Shown in pieces: positions 1 through 7,170 of a stretch of DNA of 8,386 nt. The notes under the pieces were generated by a model that saw only the letters and a list, made by a program, of their open reading frames with translations, ran no database searches and was not told where the DNA came from. Source of the DNA: an uncultured bacterium (GTDB taxonomy: Bacteria; Acidobacteriota; Thermoanaerobaculia; Multivoradales; JAHEKO01). Location of the stretch: NCBI GenBank assembly GCA_938016625.1, contig CALILB010000407.1, positions 1 through 8,386 on the forward strand, given 5' to 3'. Numbering within the stretch: position 1 is the first letter of the stretch; every line of letters begins with the position of its first letter. Made by a program: the position numbers and the translations under genes.

Positions 1-1
1 A

Positions 2-127
2 GAGGCACTCAAGCTCCGCCCCGACGACATCGAGCTCCAGCGCCTGGCGGCTTTTGCCGAGACCTACAAGCAGCGGCCTACCGATCTTCTCTATCGTATC
101 TTCGTCAAGTACCACCCTTTTCGGTGA
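2..127 (+). CDS. C-terminal end of a probable TPR-type protein (5' truncated)
   Basis: An open frame enters from the left edge and ends at TGA 125-127, giving 41 residues. It begins EALKLRPDDIELQRLAAF and ends RIFVKYHPFR. The ALxLRPDD..xxLAxF pattern resembles the second helix of a tetratricopeptide repeat followed by the start of the next one, so the full protein may be a TPR scaffold or interaction protein; this is an inference from a short fragment. The case for it being a real gene is that the frame is open to the edge, has codon use like its neighbours, and stops one base before the next start codon (TGACATG), a spacing typical of co-translated genes. Function cannot be stated from this fragment. 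Confidence 0.6.
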   Translation, partial: EALKLRPDDIELQRLAAFAETYKQRPTDLLYRIFVKYHPFR

Positions 128-128
128 C

Positions 129-800
129 ATGAGCCACAGAGACACGCCGGACGAGACTCCGGGGCTCTTCGATCTGCCCCTCGATCCGGAGCCGCATGAT
201 GATGATCTGGATGCCCCGGCCACACCCCTGGAGGACGAGCAGCCCATCGACGAGCGACCGGTTGATGAACAGCAGGTCGACGAATTGTTCTCTCCTGACG
301 CGCTGTCTCTTTTCGAGGAGGATGCAGCTGAAGAGGCGGTGGTCGTTGAAGAGCCGACCGCCCGTCAGTACTCGACCTCGACGCCGTTGGTCTCTCCGGC
401 CCCTGTTGGCCCCCGTCTGGTTGCGGGCCTGATAGACCTCGGCATCCTCGTGGCGGTGGCTGTCTCGGTCTGGATCGGTCTCCATCTCCTCGAGGTTCGC
501 CTCGACTCGACCGCCTGGCTCCCGGTCGCCATCTTCCTGCTTTCCTTTTCCTTTCTCTACTTCGTCTTCCCACTTGCCTTTTGGGGCCGCACACCGGGAA
601 TGAGCCTCGTGGGACTGGTGGCGCGAACGCCGGATAATCGACCGCTCACGTTCGGGCAGACGGCACTGCGTTGGCTGGGCACCCTGGGCACGGCAGCCGG
701 GCTTGGCCTGCCGATCCTTCTCACCCTATCCGGTGACTCTTTTACCGATCGTGTCAGCGGCACTCGTACGCTGATTCGGCCGGTGGCCAGAAGGGCCTAG
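129..800 (+). CDS. RDD-family membrane protein with long acidic N-terminus
   Basis: A 223-residue protein. Residues 1-90 are low in complexity and rich in Asp/Glu (about a third of the first 80), probably disordered and cytoplasmic. From residue 95 the RDD-type domain follows: GPRLVAGLIDLGILV with Arg96 and Asp103, a first span (about 97-120), a second span (about 130-152), the GRTPGMSLVGL loop, then LTFGQTALRW, a third hydrophobic stretch (about 183-200) and the closing DRVSGTRTL with Asp207-Arg208. These are the hallmark RDD positions. RDD proteins are small membrane proteins with mostly unproven roles, some linked to ion transport or stress. The start at 129 is chosen over an in-frame ATG at 54 because the latter lies inside the upstream gene and adds 25 residues unlike the family. 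There is no clear Shine-Dalgarno, so translation is probably coupled to the upstream gene. It converges on the minus-strand operon with one base between stop codons. Confidence 0.87.
   Translation: MSHRDTPDETPGLFDLPLDPEPHDDDLDAPATPLEDEQPIDERPVDEQQVDELFSPDALSLFEEDAAEEAVVVEEPTARQYSTSTPLVSPAPVGPRLVAGLIDLGILVAVAVSVWIGLHLLEVRLDSTAWLPVAIFLLSFSFLYFVFPLAFWGRTPGMSLVGLVARTPDNRPLTFGQTALRWLGTLGTAAGLGLPILLTLSGDSFTDRVSGTRTLIRPVARRA
234..284 (+). repeat. Period-5 acidic peptide repeat inside the RDD protein
   Basis: Residues 36-52 of the RDD protein read as three tandem pentads, DEQPI, DERPV and DEQQV, followed by DE. The DNA repeat is imperfect (gacgagcagcccatc, gacgagcgaccggtt, gatgaacagcaggtc), so it looks like a diverged 15-bp duplication. 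It lies in the predicted disordered acidic region and is probably a linker rather than a folded element. Confidence 0.6.
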
Positions 801-802
801 GC
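795..802. other. Convergent gene junction with 8-bp palindrome
   Basis: The plus-strand RDD gene stops at TAG 798-800 and the minus-strand membrane-protein gene stops at TAG 804-802, leaving a single base between them. The junction sequence gcctaggc is a perfect palindrome that includes one stop and touches the other. A weak GGCC-AGAAG-GGCC hairpin can be drawn at 785-797 but it has only four pairs and no T-run, so I do not call a terminator. Transcripts from both sides must end inside the opposing gene or be ended by Rho. Confidence 0.5.
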
Positions 803-1401
803 TAGGACGACCGGCGTCGGATACCCCACGCCGTCCACAGATTGCCGACAAAGACGGTGGCGGCGAAGACCGCCAGCGGATTTCCCCCCGGCCACAGAGC
901 GAGCAGACCTCCTGCCTGATAGAGCAGACCGCTCGTGCGCAGGGGCGAGAACGAGAGGCCACCGACCACGTAGAAGGAGTGGCCGAGTATCAGCAGCCAC
1001 AACCCGGGGAGCGCCCAGGTCAGGCCTCTGGCCACCAGAAGCACGGAGAGAGCCAGACCCACCAGCGACAGGTTGCCCTGGATTCTCAGCACCCATGCCG
1101 CCAACGGTGTCGATGCCCCCTGCCGGGTGCGGCCCCGAATGATCTGACTCACCTCGACCGCGCCACCGACCAGCACCGCCACCGACCACAACAAGAGCAC
1201 GCCAAAGCGTCCGTAGCGGTCCAAGACTACCGGGGTGACAAGGGCGGTGGCTGGGAGAATGACCGCCCACGCGAGCCATGACCAGGGAGAGCTCAGATAG
1301 GGCCGACCGGCCCGCTCGAACCGGTCGCGAACGGACTCCAGATCGTCATCGACCACGACGGAGTCGCGCGAGCGGCCAAGTGGATCGTATTCCGAGGGCA
1401 C
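802..1401 (-). CDS. Small multi-span membrane protein of unknown function, last gene of the atp cluster
   Basis: A 199-residue protein that I do not recognise as a named family. The N-terminal 38 residues are polar and charged (VVVDDDLESVRDRFERAGRPYL). Hydrophobic segments follow at roughly 40-60, 65-86, 109-126, 128-149, 155-172 and 174-194, suggesting five or six transmembrane helices, with a basic loop IIRGRTRQG at 87-95 and a basic C-terminus GIRRRSS. There is no catalytic motif, signal peptide or metal-binding cluster that I can see. The start is GTG at 1401-1399, six bases after the atpC stop and without a clear Shine-Dalgarno; no other Met lies in the frame, and a GTG at codon 16 is the main alternative. 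The position implies co-transcription with the ATP synthase genes and coupled translation. An assembly or membrane-energetics role is conceivable from context only; simple read-through of an unrelated gene is equally possible. Confidence 0.8.
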   Translation of the reverse strand: MPSEYDPLGRSRDSVVVDDDLESVRDRFERAGRPYLSSPWSWLAWAVILPATALVTPVVLDRYGRFGVLLLWSVAVLVGGAVEVSQIIRGRTRQGASTPLAAWVLRIQGNLSLVGLALSVLLVARGLTWALPGLWLLILGHSFYVVGGLSFSPLRTSGLLYQAGGLLALWPGGNPLAVFAATVFVGNLWTAWGIRRRSS

Positions 1402-1407
1402 TGGGCG

Positions 1408-1806
1408 CTACTGGAGAAGCCGGAGCTGGACTCGTGCCCGCTTGAGGGCTCGTTGGCGGGCCAGAAACGAGCTCTCATCGGTCACCGACATCGATTTGGC
1501 CTCGCTCAAGCTCTTCTCGGCCGCCTCCCGGTCGAGCTCGTCGGGGCGTCGAGCATCCTCGGTGAGGACCGTCAGCTGGTTGTTCACCATTTCCGCAAAA
1601 CCGCCGTCGATGTAGAGGATAAGGTTTTCGTCCGGCGTTTCGATCCGCAGACGACCGACATCGAGCTTGCAGAAGAGTGGGGCCCGATCATGGAGCAGGC
1701 CGATCTCACCATCGTGTGCGGGCAGCACGACGAATCGAGCCTCGGTCTCGGCAGCCACTCCCTCGGGAGTGACGACACTGCAGGCAAAGGTATCGGTTTT
1801 GGCCAT
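1408..1806 (-). CDS. atpC: ATP synthase F1 epsilon subunit
   Basis: A 132-residue epsilon subunit, part of the rotating central stalk; it binds gamma and the c-ring and can inhibit ATP hydrolysis. Residues 1 to about 86 form the beta-sandwich domain, with the family pattern VVTPEGV, FVVLPAHDGEIGLLHDRAPL and IDGGFAEMVNNQLTVL. Residues about 87-132 form the two-helix C-terminal domain (DELDREAAEKSL..., ending RARVQLRLLQ), so it is the long, potentially inhibitory form. The helical domain has LDREAA (91-96) where ATP-binding epsilons carry I/L-D-x-x-R-A, so the motif arginine is an alanine here. The ATG start at 1806 is preceded by AAAAGGAG (1826-1819), which overlaps the last codons of atpD, and by a closer AGGA; the gap to atpD is 9 nt. 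Confidence 0.97.
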   Translation of the reverse strand: MAKTDTFACSVVTPEGVAAETEARFVVLPAHDGEIGLLHDRAPLFCKLDVGRLRIETPDENLILYIDGGFAEMVNNQLTVLTEDARRPDELDREAAEKSLSEAKSMSVTDESSFLARQRALKRARVQLRLLQ

Positions 1807-1815
1807 GCCCGCGTC

Positions 1816-3264
<1,449 letters not shown>

Positions 3265-3290
3265 CTTGTGCCTCGAACCAATAGTCTTGA

Positions 3291-4169
3291 TTATTCGAGC
3301 GCTGCCGCTCCGCCGACGATATCCAGCAGCTCCATCGTGATCGCGGTCTGGCGCGCGCGGTTGTACTGTTGTGTCAAACGCTTGATCATGTCCTCGGCCG
3401 CATCGGTGGCCGCTTTCATCGCCACCATACGCGCCACCTGCTCACTGACCGAGGCGTCGCTGAAACATTGAAAAAAGTGGATCTTTACCGTTGCCGGCAG
3501 CAGCTCCGCCAGCAGCTCCCGGGGCTCAGGAGAGTATTCGTACTCCACCTCCGAGCTGCTCTCCGGCACCTCGCCCTCTTCGAACTCACGCTTGAGCGGC
3601 AGGACCTGCTCGATCACCGGTCTCTGCCGGCCGGCCGAGATGAACTTCATATAGGCCACGTGCACCGAGCCGATCTCGCCGTGGACAAAGTCGTCCATCA
3701 AACGACTGGCCAGGGGCTCGACTTCGTCGTAGCGCGGCAGATCGCTGATGTCGGTGATCGCCTCGCCAACCTCGTACCCGTGGAACTGGAGGTAGGCGTT
3801 GCCCTTCTTGCCGACGACGATCAACCGGTTCTCTAGCCCCTCACTCTCGAGCCCCCTCAGGTACTCTCCCGCGGATCGCAATACATTGGCGTTGTAGCCG
3901 CCACACAGGCCCCGGTTGCTGGTCAGCACGACCAGCAGCGGTGGTGCCGTCGCCTCGGGCGACCTCATCAGGGGGTGCGCGACGTCGGTAGTGGCGGAAG
4001 CCAGGCGGTCGGTGAGCTCGGTCAGCTTCTCGGTGTAGGGCCTTCCCGCCACGGCGCGTTTGAAGGCCGCTTGAAAGCGGGCCGTCGCAATGAGCTGCAT
4101 GGTCCGCGTGATCTTGCGGATATTCTGCGTCGCTCGACGCCGCTTGACGAGAACCCGACGGTTGGCCAT
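3291..4169 (-). CDS. atpG: ATP synthase F1 gamma subunit (central rotor shaft)
   Basis: A 292-residue gamma subunit. The N-terminal helix carries the family pattern (QNIRKITRTMQLIATARF, 15-32) and the C-terminal helix the pattern QQYNRARQTAITMELLDI (268-285) followed by VGGAAALE; together these form the coiled coil that turns inside alpha3beta3. The central Rossmann-like domain begins at LLVVLTSNRGLCGGYNANVL (78-97), the most conserved stretch. An acidic insertion-like loop EFEEGEVPESSSEVEYEY (195-212) precedes the final domain. There is no cysteine pair like that of redox-regulated chloroplast gamma. The frame is open upstream to an ATG at 4382, but that lies inside atpA and would add 71 unrelated residues; ATG 4169 gives the canonical MANRRxLVKRR start, 4 nt after the atpA stop, with AGAAGGA and TAGGGA purine stretches just upstream. 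Confidence 0.98.
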   Translation of the reverse strand: MANRRVLVKRRRATQNIRKITRTMQLIATARFQAAFKRAVAGRPYTEKLTELTDRLASATTDVAHPLMRSPEATAPPLLVVLTSNRGLCGGYNANVLRSAGEYLRGLESEGLENRLIVVGKKGNAYLQFHGYEVGEAITDISDLPRYDEVEPLASRLMDDFVHGEIGSVHVAYMKFISAGRQRPVIEQVLPLKREFEEGEVPESSSEVEYEYSPEPRELLAELLPATVKIHFFQCFSDASVSEQVARMVAMKAATDAAEDMIKRLTQQYNRARQTAITMELLDIVGGAAALE

Positions 4170-4173
4170 GTCC

Positions 4174-5901
4174 CTACTCGGCGTCCTTCTGTGCGTAGAC
4201 CGTCTTGAAATCTCGGATCGTCCGCCCGAGTTTCTCCTCGATCTGCTCGGAGAGCTCCCCTGTCTCCCGGATCTCGTCCAGCACGTCGGCCGCCGTGTTG
4301 CGGAAGTACCCGAGCATTTGGATCTCGAAGTCGGCCACCTCGCCCACCGGCAGGTCGTCGAGATACCCCTTGGTGCCGGCATAGATCGAGACGATCTGCT
4401 CTTCGACCGGATAGGGCCGGTACTGGGGCTGCTTGAGAAGCTCTACCACCCGGTAGCCTCGGTCGAGCTGACGTTGGGTGGACGCATCGAGATCGGTGCC
4501 GAGCTGGGCGAAGGCCTCGAGCTCGCGAAAGGACGCCAGATCCAAACGGAGAGAGCCGGCGATTTTCTTCATCGCCTTGACCTGGGCGTTGCCACCGACG
4601 CGAGACACGCTGATGCCGACGTTGACCGCCGGTCGGACACCGGCAAAGAAGAGATCGGGCTCGAGGTAGATCTGGCCATCGGTGATCGAGATCACATTGG
4701 TGGGAATGTAGGCCGCGACCTCTCCCTCGAGCGTCTCGATCAGCGGCAGCGCGGTCAATGACCCGCCGCTGTCCCGGAATTTGTGGATTCGGTAGCTCTG
4801 TTTGTCGGGGAGGGTCTCGAGCCAGGCCTCGGCCTTCTCCAACCCCTCGGGCCGATGGTAAATACCACCCACCTCGTCGGGGCGATGCTCCTCGGGGGCT
4901 GCCAGACCCTCGGGATGCTCGTGTGCCACCGATCGGTCGCGGCTGTCCGCCGGCGTGTCCTTGGGCACGACGGCATACTCGTCACGCAACTTCACTGCCC
5001 GCTCCAAGAGCCGCGAATGTAGATAGAAGACATCGCCCGGGTAGGCCTCACGACCCGGCGGGCGCTTCATGAGCAGCGACAGCTGGCGGTAGGCGTGAGC
5101 CTGTTTGGACAGATCGTCGTAGATCACCAATGTTGCCCGGCCCTCCCGGTACATGAAGTACTCGGCCATGGCCGCACCGGCGTAGGGGGCGATGTACTGG
5201 AGGGGCGCGGGGTCCGAGGCGCCGGCCGAGACTAGGATGGTGTAGTCCATGGCGCCCTTTTCACGGAGCTTTTCCATGATCGCCACGACGTTCGACTCTT
5301 TCTGCCCAATCGCCACATAGACACAGATGACGTCGCTGCCCTTCTGATTGATGATCGTGTCGAGCGCGATGGCGGTCTTTCCGGTCCGGCGGTCACCGAT
5401 CAGGAGCTCCCGCTGCCCACGACCGATGGGGATCATGCTGTCGATCGCTTTGAGCCCCGTCTGCAGGGGCTCGTCGACCGGTTGCCGCTGGGCGATGCCG
5501 GGCGCTTTGTACTCGAGCGGCCGCCGGTGAGGAGTCTCGATCGCGCCCTTGCCGTCGAGCGGTCGTCCCAGCGGATCGACCACCCGGCCAATCAGAGACT
5601 CGCCGCAAGGAACGCTCAAGAGCTGGCCGGTGCGGCGGACTTCGTCACCCTCCCCGATATCGATGTAGTCGCCAAAGATGACGACGCCCACCGAGCTCTC
5701 CTCGAGGTTGAAGACCTGGCCGAACTGGCCGTTGGCGAACTCCAGCTGCTCGCCGGCCATGGCACTGGAGAGCCCATAGACGCGGGCAATGCCGTCGCCC
5801 AGCTCGAGCACCCTGCCGACCTCGGCCAGATCGACCTCACTGCGGTAGTTCTTTATCTCCTCGGCCAGTACCGACGAGATTTCATCGACCTTGAACTTCA
5901 T
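4174..5901 (-). CDS. atpA: ATP synthase F1 alpha subunit with an extended internal loop
   Basis: A 575-residue alpha subunit, the non-catalytic nucleotide-binding partner of beta in the F1 head; E. coli AtpA has 513. The beta-barrel is at about 25-95 and the P-loop GDRRTGKT at 169-176, the same numbers as in E. coli, with Arg replacing the usual Gln. Walker B is LVIYDD at 258-263. The arginine finger is in VSRVGGNAQ (Arg434), which corresponds to E. coli Arg376. That offset shows a net 58-residue insertion between LHSRLLERAVKL and GGSLTALPLIET, at about residues 310-378. The reading frame is the conserved one on both sides, so this is a true insertion and not a frameshift. The C-terminal helical domain is complete. 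The start at 5901 has a strong AGAGGTG five bases upstream, 18 nt after atpH; the stop is 4 nt before atpG, implying coupling. The N-terminal helix (FKVDEISSVLAEEI) is where delta binds. Confidence 0.98.
   Translation of the reverse strand: MKFKVDEISSVLAEEIKNYRSEVDLAEVGRVLELGDGIARVYGLSSAMAGEQLEFANGQFGQVFNLEESSVGVVIFGDYIDIGEGDEVRRTGQLLSVPCGESLIGRVVDPLGRPLDGKGAIETPHRRPLEYKAPGIAQRQPVDEPLQTGLKAIDSMIPIGRGQRELLIGDRRTGKTAIALDTIINQKGSDVICVYVAIGQKESNVVAIMEKLREKGAMDYTILVSAGASDPAPLQYIAPYAGAAMAEYFMYREGRATLVIYDDLSKQAHAYRQLSLLMKRPPGREAYPGDVFYLHSRLLERAVKLRDEYAVVPKDTPADSRDRSVAHEHPEGLAAPEEHRPDEVGGIYHRPEGLEKAEAWLETLPDKQSYRIHKFRDSGGSLTALPLIETLEGEVAAYIPTNVISITDGQIYLEPDLFFAGVRPAVNVGISVSRVGGNAQVKAMKKIAGSLRLDLASFRELEAFAQLGTDLDASTQRQLDRGYRVVELLKQPQYRPYPVEEQIVSIYAGTKGYLDDLPVGEVADFEIQMLGYFRNTAADVLDEIRETGELSEQIEEKLGRTIRDFKTVYAQKDAE
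4768..4974 (-). other. Lineage-specific insertion loop in AtpA
   Basis: This covers about residues 310-378 of AtpA, between the LHSRLLERAVKLRDEYA helix and the GGSLTALP strand. It is hydrophilic and charged (for example PADSRDRSVAHEHPEGL, then GGIYHRPEGLEKAEAWLETL, then DKQSYRIHKFRD), holds five histidines at 327, 329, 339, 349 and 373, and contains one likely short helix (GLEKAEAWLETL). Its GC and codon use match the rest of the gene. Many alpha subunits have only a tight turn here; E. coli has about ten extra residues. The boundaries are approximate because the alignment was made by eye. Confidence 0.8.
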
Positions 5902-5913
5902 GTTTTCACCTCT
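5902..5913 (-). promoter_or_regulatory. Strong ribosome binding site of atpA
   Basis: AGAGGTG (5913-5907) sits five bases before the atpA ATG, with an A-rich spacer (AAAAC). It is one of the two strongest ribosome sites in the cluster and fixes the atpA start. It suits a subunit needed in three copies per complex. Confidence 0.75.
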
Positions 5914-5919
5914 GCTGCC

Positions 5920-6522
5920 TTATGAAGTACTCACGTGTTGACTACCGCCGTGAAGCTCTCGCGACGCCCGCTCGACCATCTCTTCACCGAGCTTGCGAAC
6001 CTTCCTGGCGATGCTGGTGTCCATCTTTCCATCTCCGATCTGGAGAATCATTCCGCCGAGAATCGACGGGTCGATCTTCTCGACCAGTTGAGCCTGTTTC
6101 CCGGTCAACTTCGACGTCGTCACTCGCAGACGCTGCCGTACGGCGTCACTCAGCGGTATGGCGGTCGTCACCCGAACGTCGACCTGACCCTTGAGCTCTT
6201 CGTACTCCTGCCGGTAGGCCTCGACCAGGGCGTGAATCAGCTCGAGTCGCCCTTTTCGGTTCATCACCTGCAGGGTGTCGACCAGCAGTTCGCTCAACCG
6301 GCCGCGGAACAGGTTCTCGATCGCCTCTCGGCGGCTCTCCTCCTTGACCAGCGGCGACTGCAAATACTCCTCGAGCTCCGGAGCCCCGTCCAGAAGGGAC
6401 CCCAACTGCAACAGCTCCTCGAGGATCTGATCGACCTCTCCGGCACTGTTGGCCAATCCCAGCAGCGCCTGGGCATAGACCCCGGCTACGGCCAGCTGTC
6501 GCTCGTCGATGTTTGCAGGCAT
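5920..6522 (-). CDS. atpH: ATP synthase delta subunit (stator connector, OSCP type)
   Basis: A 200-residue delta subunit that sits on top of the F1 head and links the alpha N-termini to the b-subunit stalk. The N-terminal six-helix domain (about 8-110) begins VAGVYAQALLGLA and includes LQVMNRKGRLELIHALVEAY (84-103), the typical (L)xLLxxxxRLxxLxxIxxxF pattern. The C-terminal domain carries VRVTTAIPLSD and the family signature KIDPSILGGMILQIGDGKMD followed by TSIARKVRKL (149-178), which is the best-conserved part of delta proteins. Length is slightly above E. coli (177), mostly from an N-terminal leader and a short polar tail. ATG 6522 follows atpF by 37 nt; the stop is 18 nt before atpA. The ribosome site lies in a perfect palindrome next to the start. 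Confidence 0.96.
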   Translation of the reverse strand: MPANIDERQLAVAGVYAQALLGLANSAGEVDQILEELLQLGSLLDGAPELEEYLQSPLVKEESRREAIENLFRGRLSELLVDTLQVMNRKGRLELIHALVEAYRQEYEELKGQVDVRVTTAIPLSDAVRQRLRVTTSKLTGKQAQLVEKIDPSILGGMILQIGDGKMDTSIARKVRKLGEEMVERASRELHGGSQHVSTS

Positions 6523-6534
6523 AGAGAGCTCTCT
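6523..6534. promoter_or_regulatory. 12-bp perfect palindrome abutting the atpH start codon
   Basis: AGAGAGCTCTCT is its own reverse complement and ends directly at the atpH ATG. It also holds the only Shine-Dalgarno-like purine run (GAGAG, six bases from the ATG). In mRNA a hairpin is not possible without a loop, except a very short one formed by opening the centre, but two mRNAs could pair through it. Chance occurrence is plausible, so no operator role is claimed. Confidence 0.4.
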
Positions 6535-6559
6535 TGTCCGGTTGCGCTGGAACGCCGGC

Positions 6560-7141
6560 TCAGTTTCGATCCAGCTCGTCCAGCTGATCGATCGACGCCG
6601 AGATCAGGTCCTCGTGATCCTGGGCGTTGATCTCCCGCTCGAGAACCCGCGAGGCGATGTCCGACCCCAGGGTGATACCGGTCTCGTACAGCTCCTTGAC
6701 GGCGGCCTGCTTGGCGAGCTCGATCTCCCGCTTGGCTCGATCGACCATGAGGTCGGTTTCGGTCCGGGCCCTTTCCTCGACTCGGAGCTTGACCTCCTCC
6801 GCATCGCGGCGACCCTTTTCGACAATCGCGTGGGCGTCGGTGGTGGCCGAGTCCAGCCTCTTGGTGTACTCGGCAAGTTGGGCCTCCGCCGCCTCCCGAT
6901 CCGCCTTGGCCTGTTCCAGCGAGTCTCGAATGAACTGCTCGCGGCGCTGGAGGCCGCTCAACATCGGGCCCCAGGCGAACTTGCCGAGAACCAGGATGAC
7001 CGCCAGGAAGATCACCAGAGTCCAGATGGCGTTGCCGACGTCGCCGGCAAAGAGGTTGACATCACCCTCGTCCGCCGCCCAAGCAGACGCCACCGGCGCC
7101 ATCGCCATGACCAGCAGTCCGATACCAGCCAATTTCTTCAT
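6560..7141 (-). CDS. atpF: ATP synthase Fo b subunit (peripheral stalk) with N-terminal signal peptide
   Basis: A 193-residue b subunit that anchors the stator in the membrane and runs up to delta. Residues 1-22 look like a cleavable signal peptide: MKK, then the hydrophobic GIGLLVMAMAPV, then ASAWA before ADEGD. The true anchor follows at about 38-58 (NAIWTLVIFLAVILVLGKF), with the family motif FAWGPMLSGLQRREQFIRDS (55-74) at the membrane exit. Residues about 61-160 are a long charged coiled coil (EQAKADREAAEAQLAEYTKR onward), and the C-terminus (ASRVLEREINAQDHEDLI) resembles the delta-binding end. E. coli b has 156 residues and no signal peptide. Only one b-type gene is present, so the stalk is probably a homodimer unless b' lies elsewhere. 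The ATG at 7141 has GGAG eight bases upstream; it lies 29 nt after atpE. Confidence 0.96.
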   Translation of the reverse strand: MKKLAGIGLLVMAMAPVASAWAADEGDVNLFAGDVGNAIWTLVIFLAVILVLGKFAWGPMLSGLQRREQFIRDSLEQAKADREAAEAQLAEYTKRLDSATTDAHAIVEKGRRDAEEVKLRVEERARTETDLMVDRAKREIELAKQAAVKELYETGITLGSDIASRVLEREINAQDHEDLISASIDQLDELDRN

Positions 7142-7170
7142 CTGTCCCGCTCCGACCCTCTTGAGTCGAC

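Noticed and set aside
54..128. Longer RDD protein starting at ATG 54
   Set aside because: It overlaps the upstream frame and adds a 25-residue stretch with no family resemblance; the ATG at 129 fits the coupled gene arrangement.
91..594. Minus-strand open frames opposite the RDD gene
   Set aside because: Arg/Pro-rich shadow translation; the plus strand carries a recognisable RDD domain.
785..797. Possible terminator hairpin GGCC-AGAAG-GGCC
   Set aside because: Only four base pairs and no following T-run.
979..1281. Plus-strand frame opposite the unknown membrane protein
   Set aside because: Gln/His/Arg-rich sequence typical of the complement of a hydrophobic membrane gene.
4170..4382. N-terminal extension of AtpG back to ATG 4382
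   Set aside because: It overlaps the end of atpA, adds 71 Ser/Arg-rich residues unlike any gamma subunit, and the canonical MANRR start is present at 4169.
4755..4985. AtpA insertion as a frameshift or inserted separate gene
   Set aside because: Conserved AtpA sequence continues in the same frame on both sides, the length is a whole number of codons, and the alternative frame there gives Arg/Pro/Thr-rich shadow sequence.
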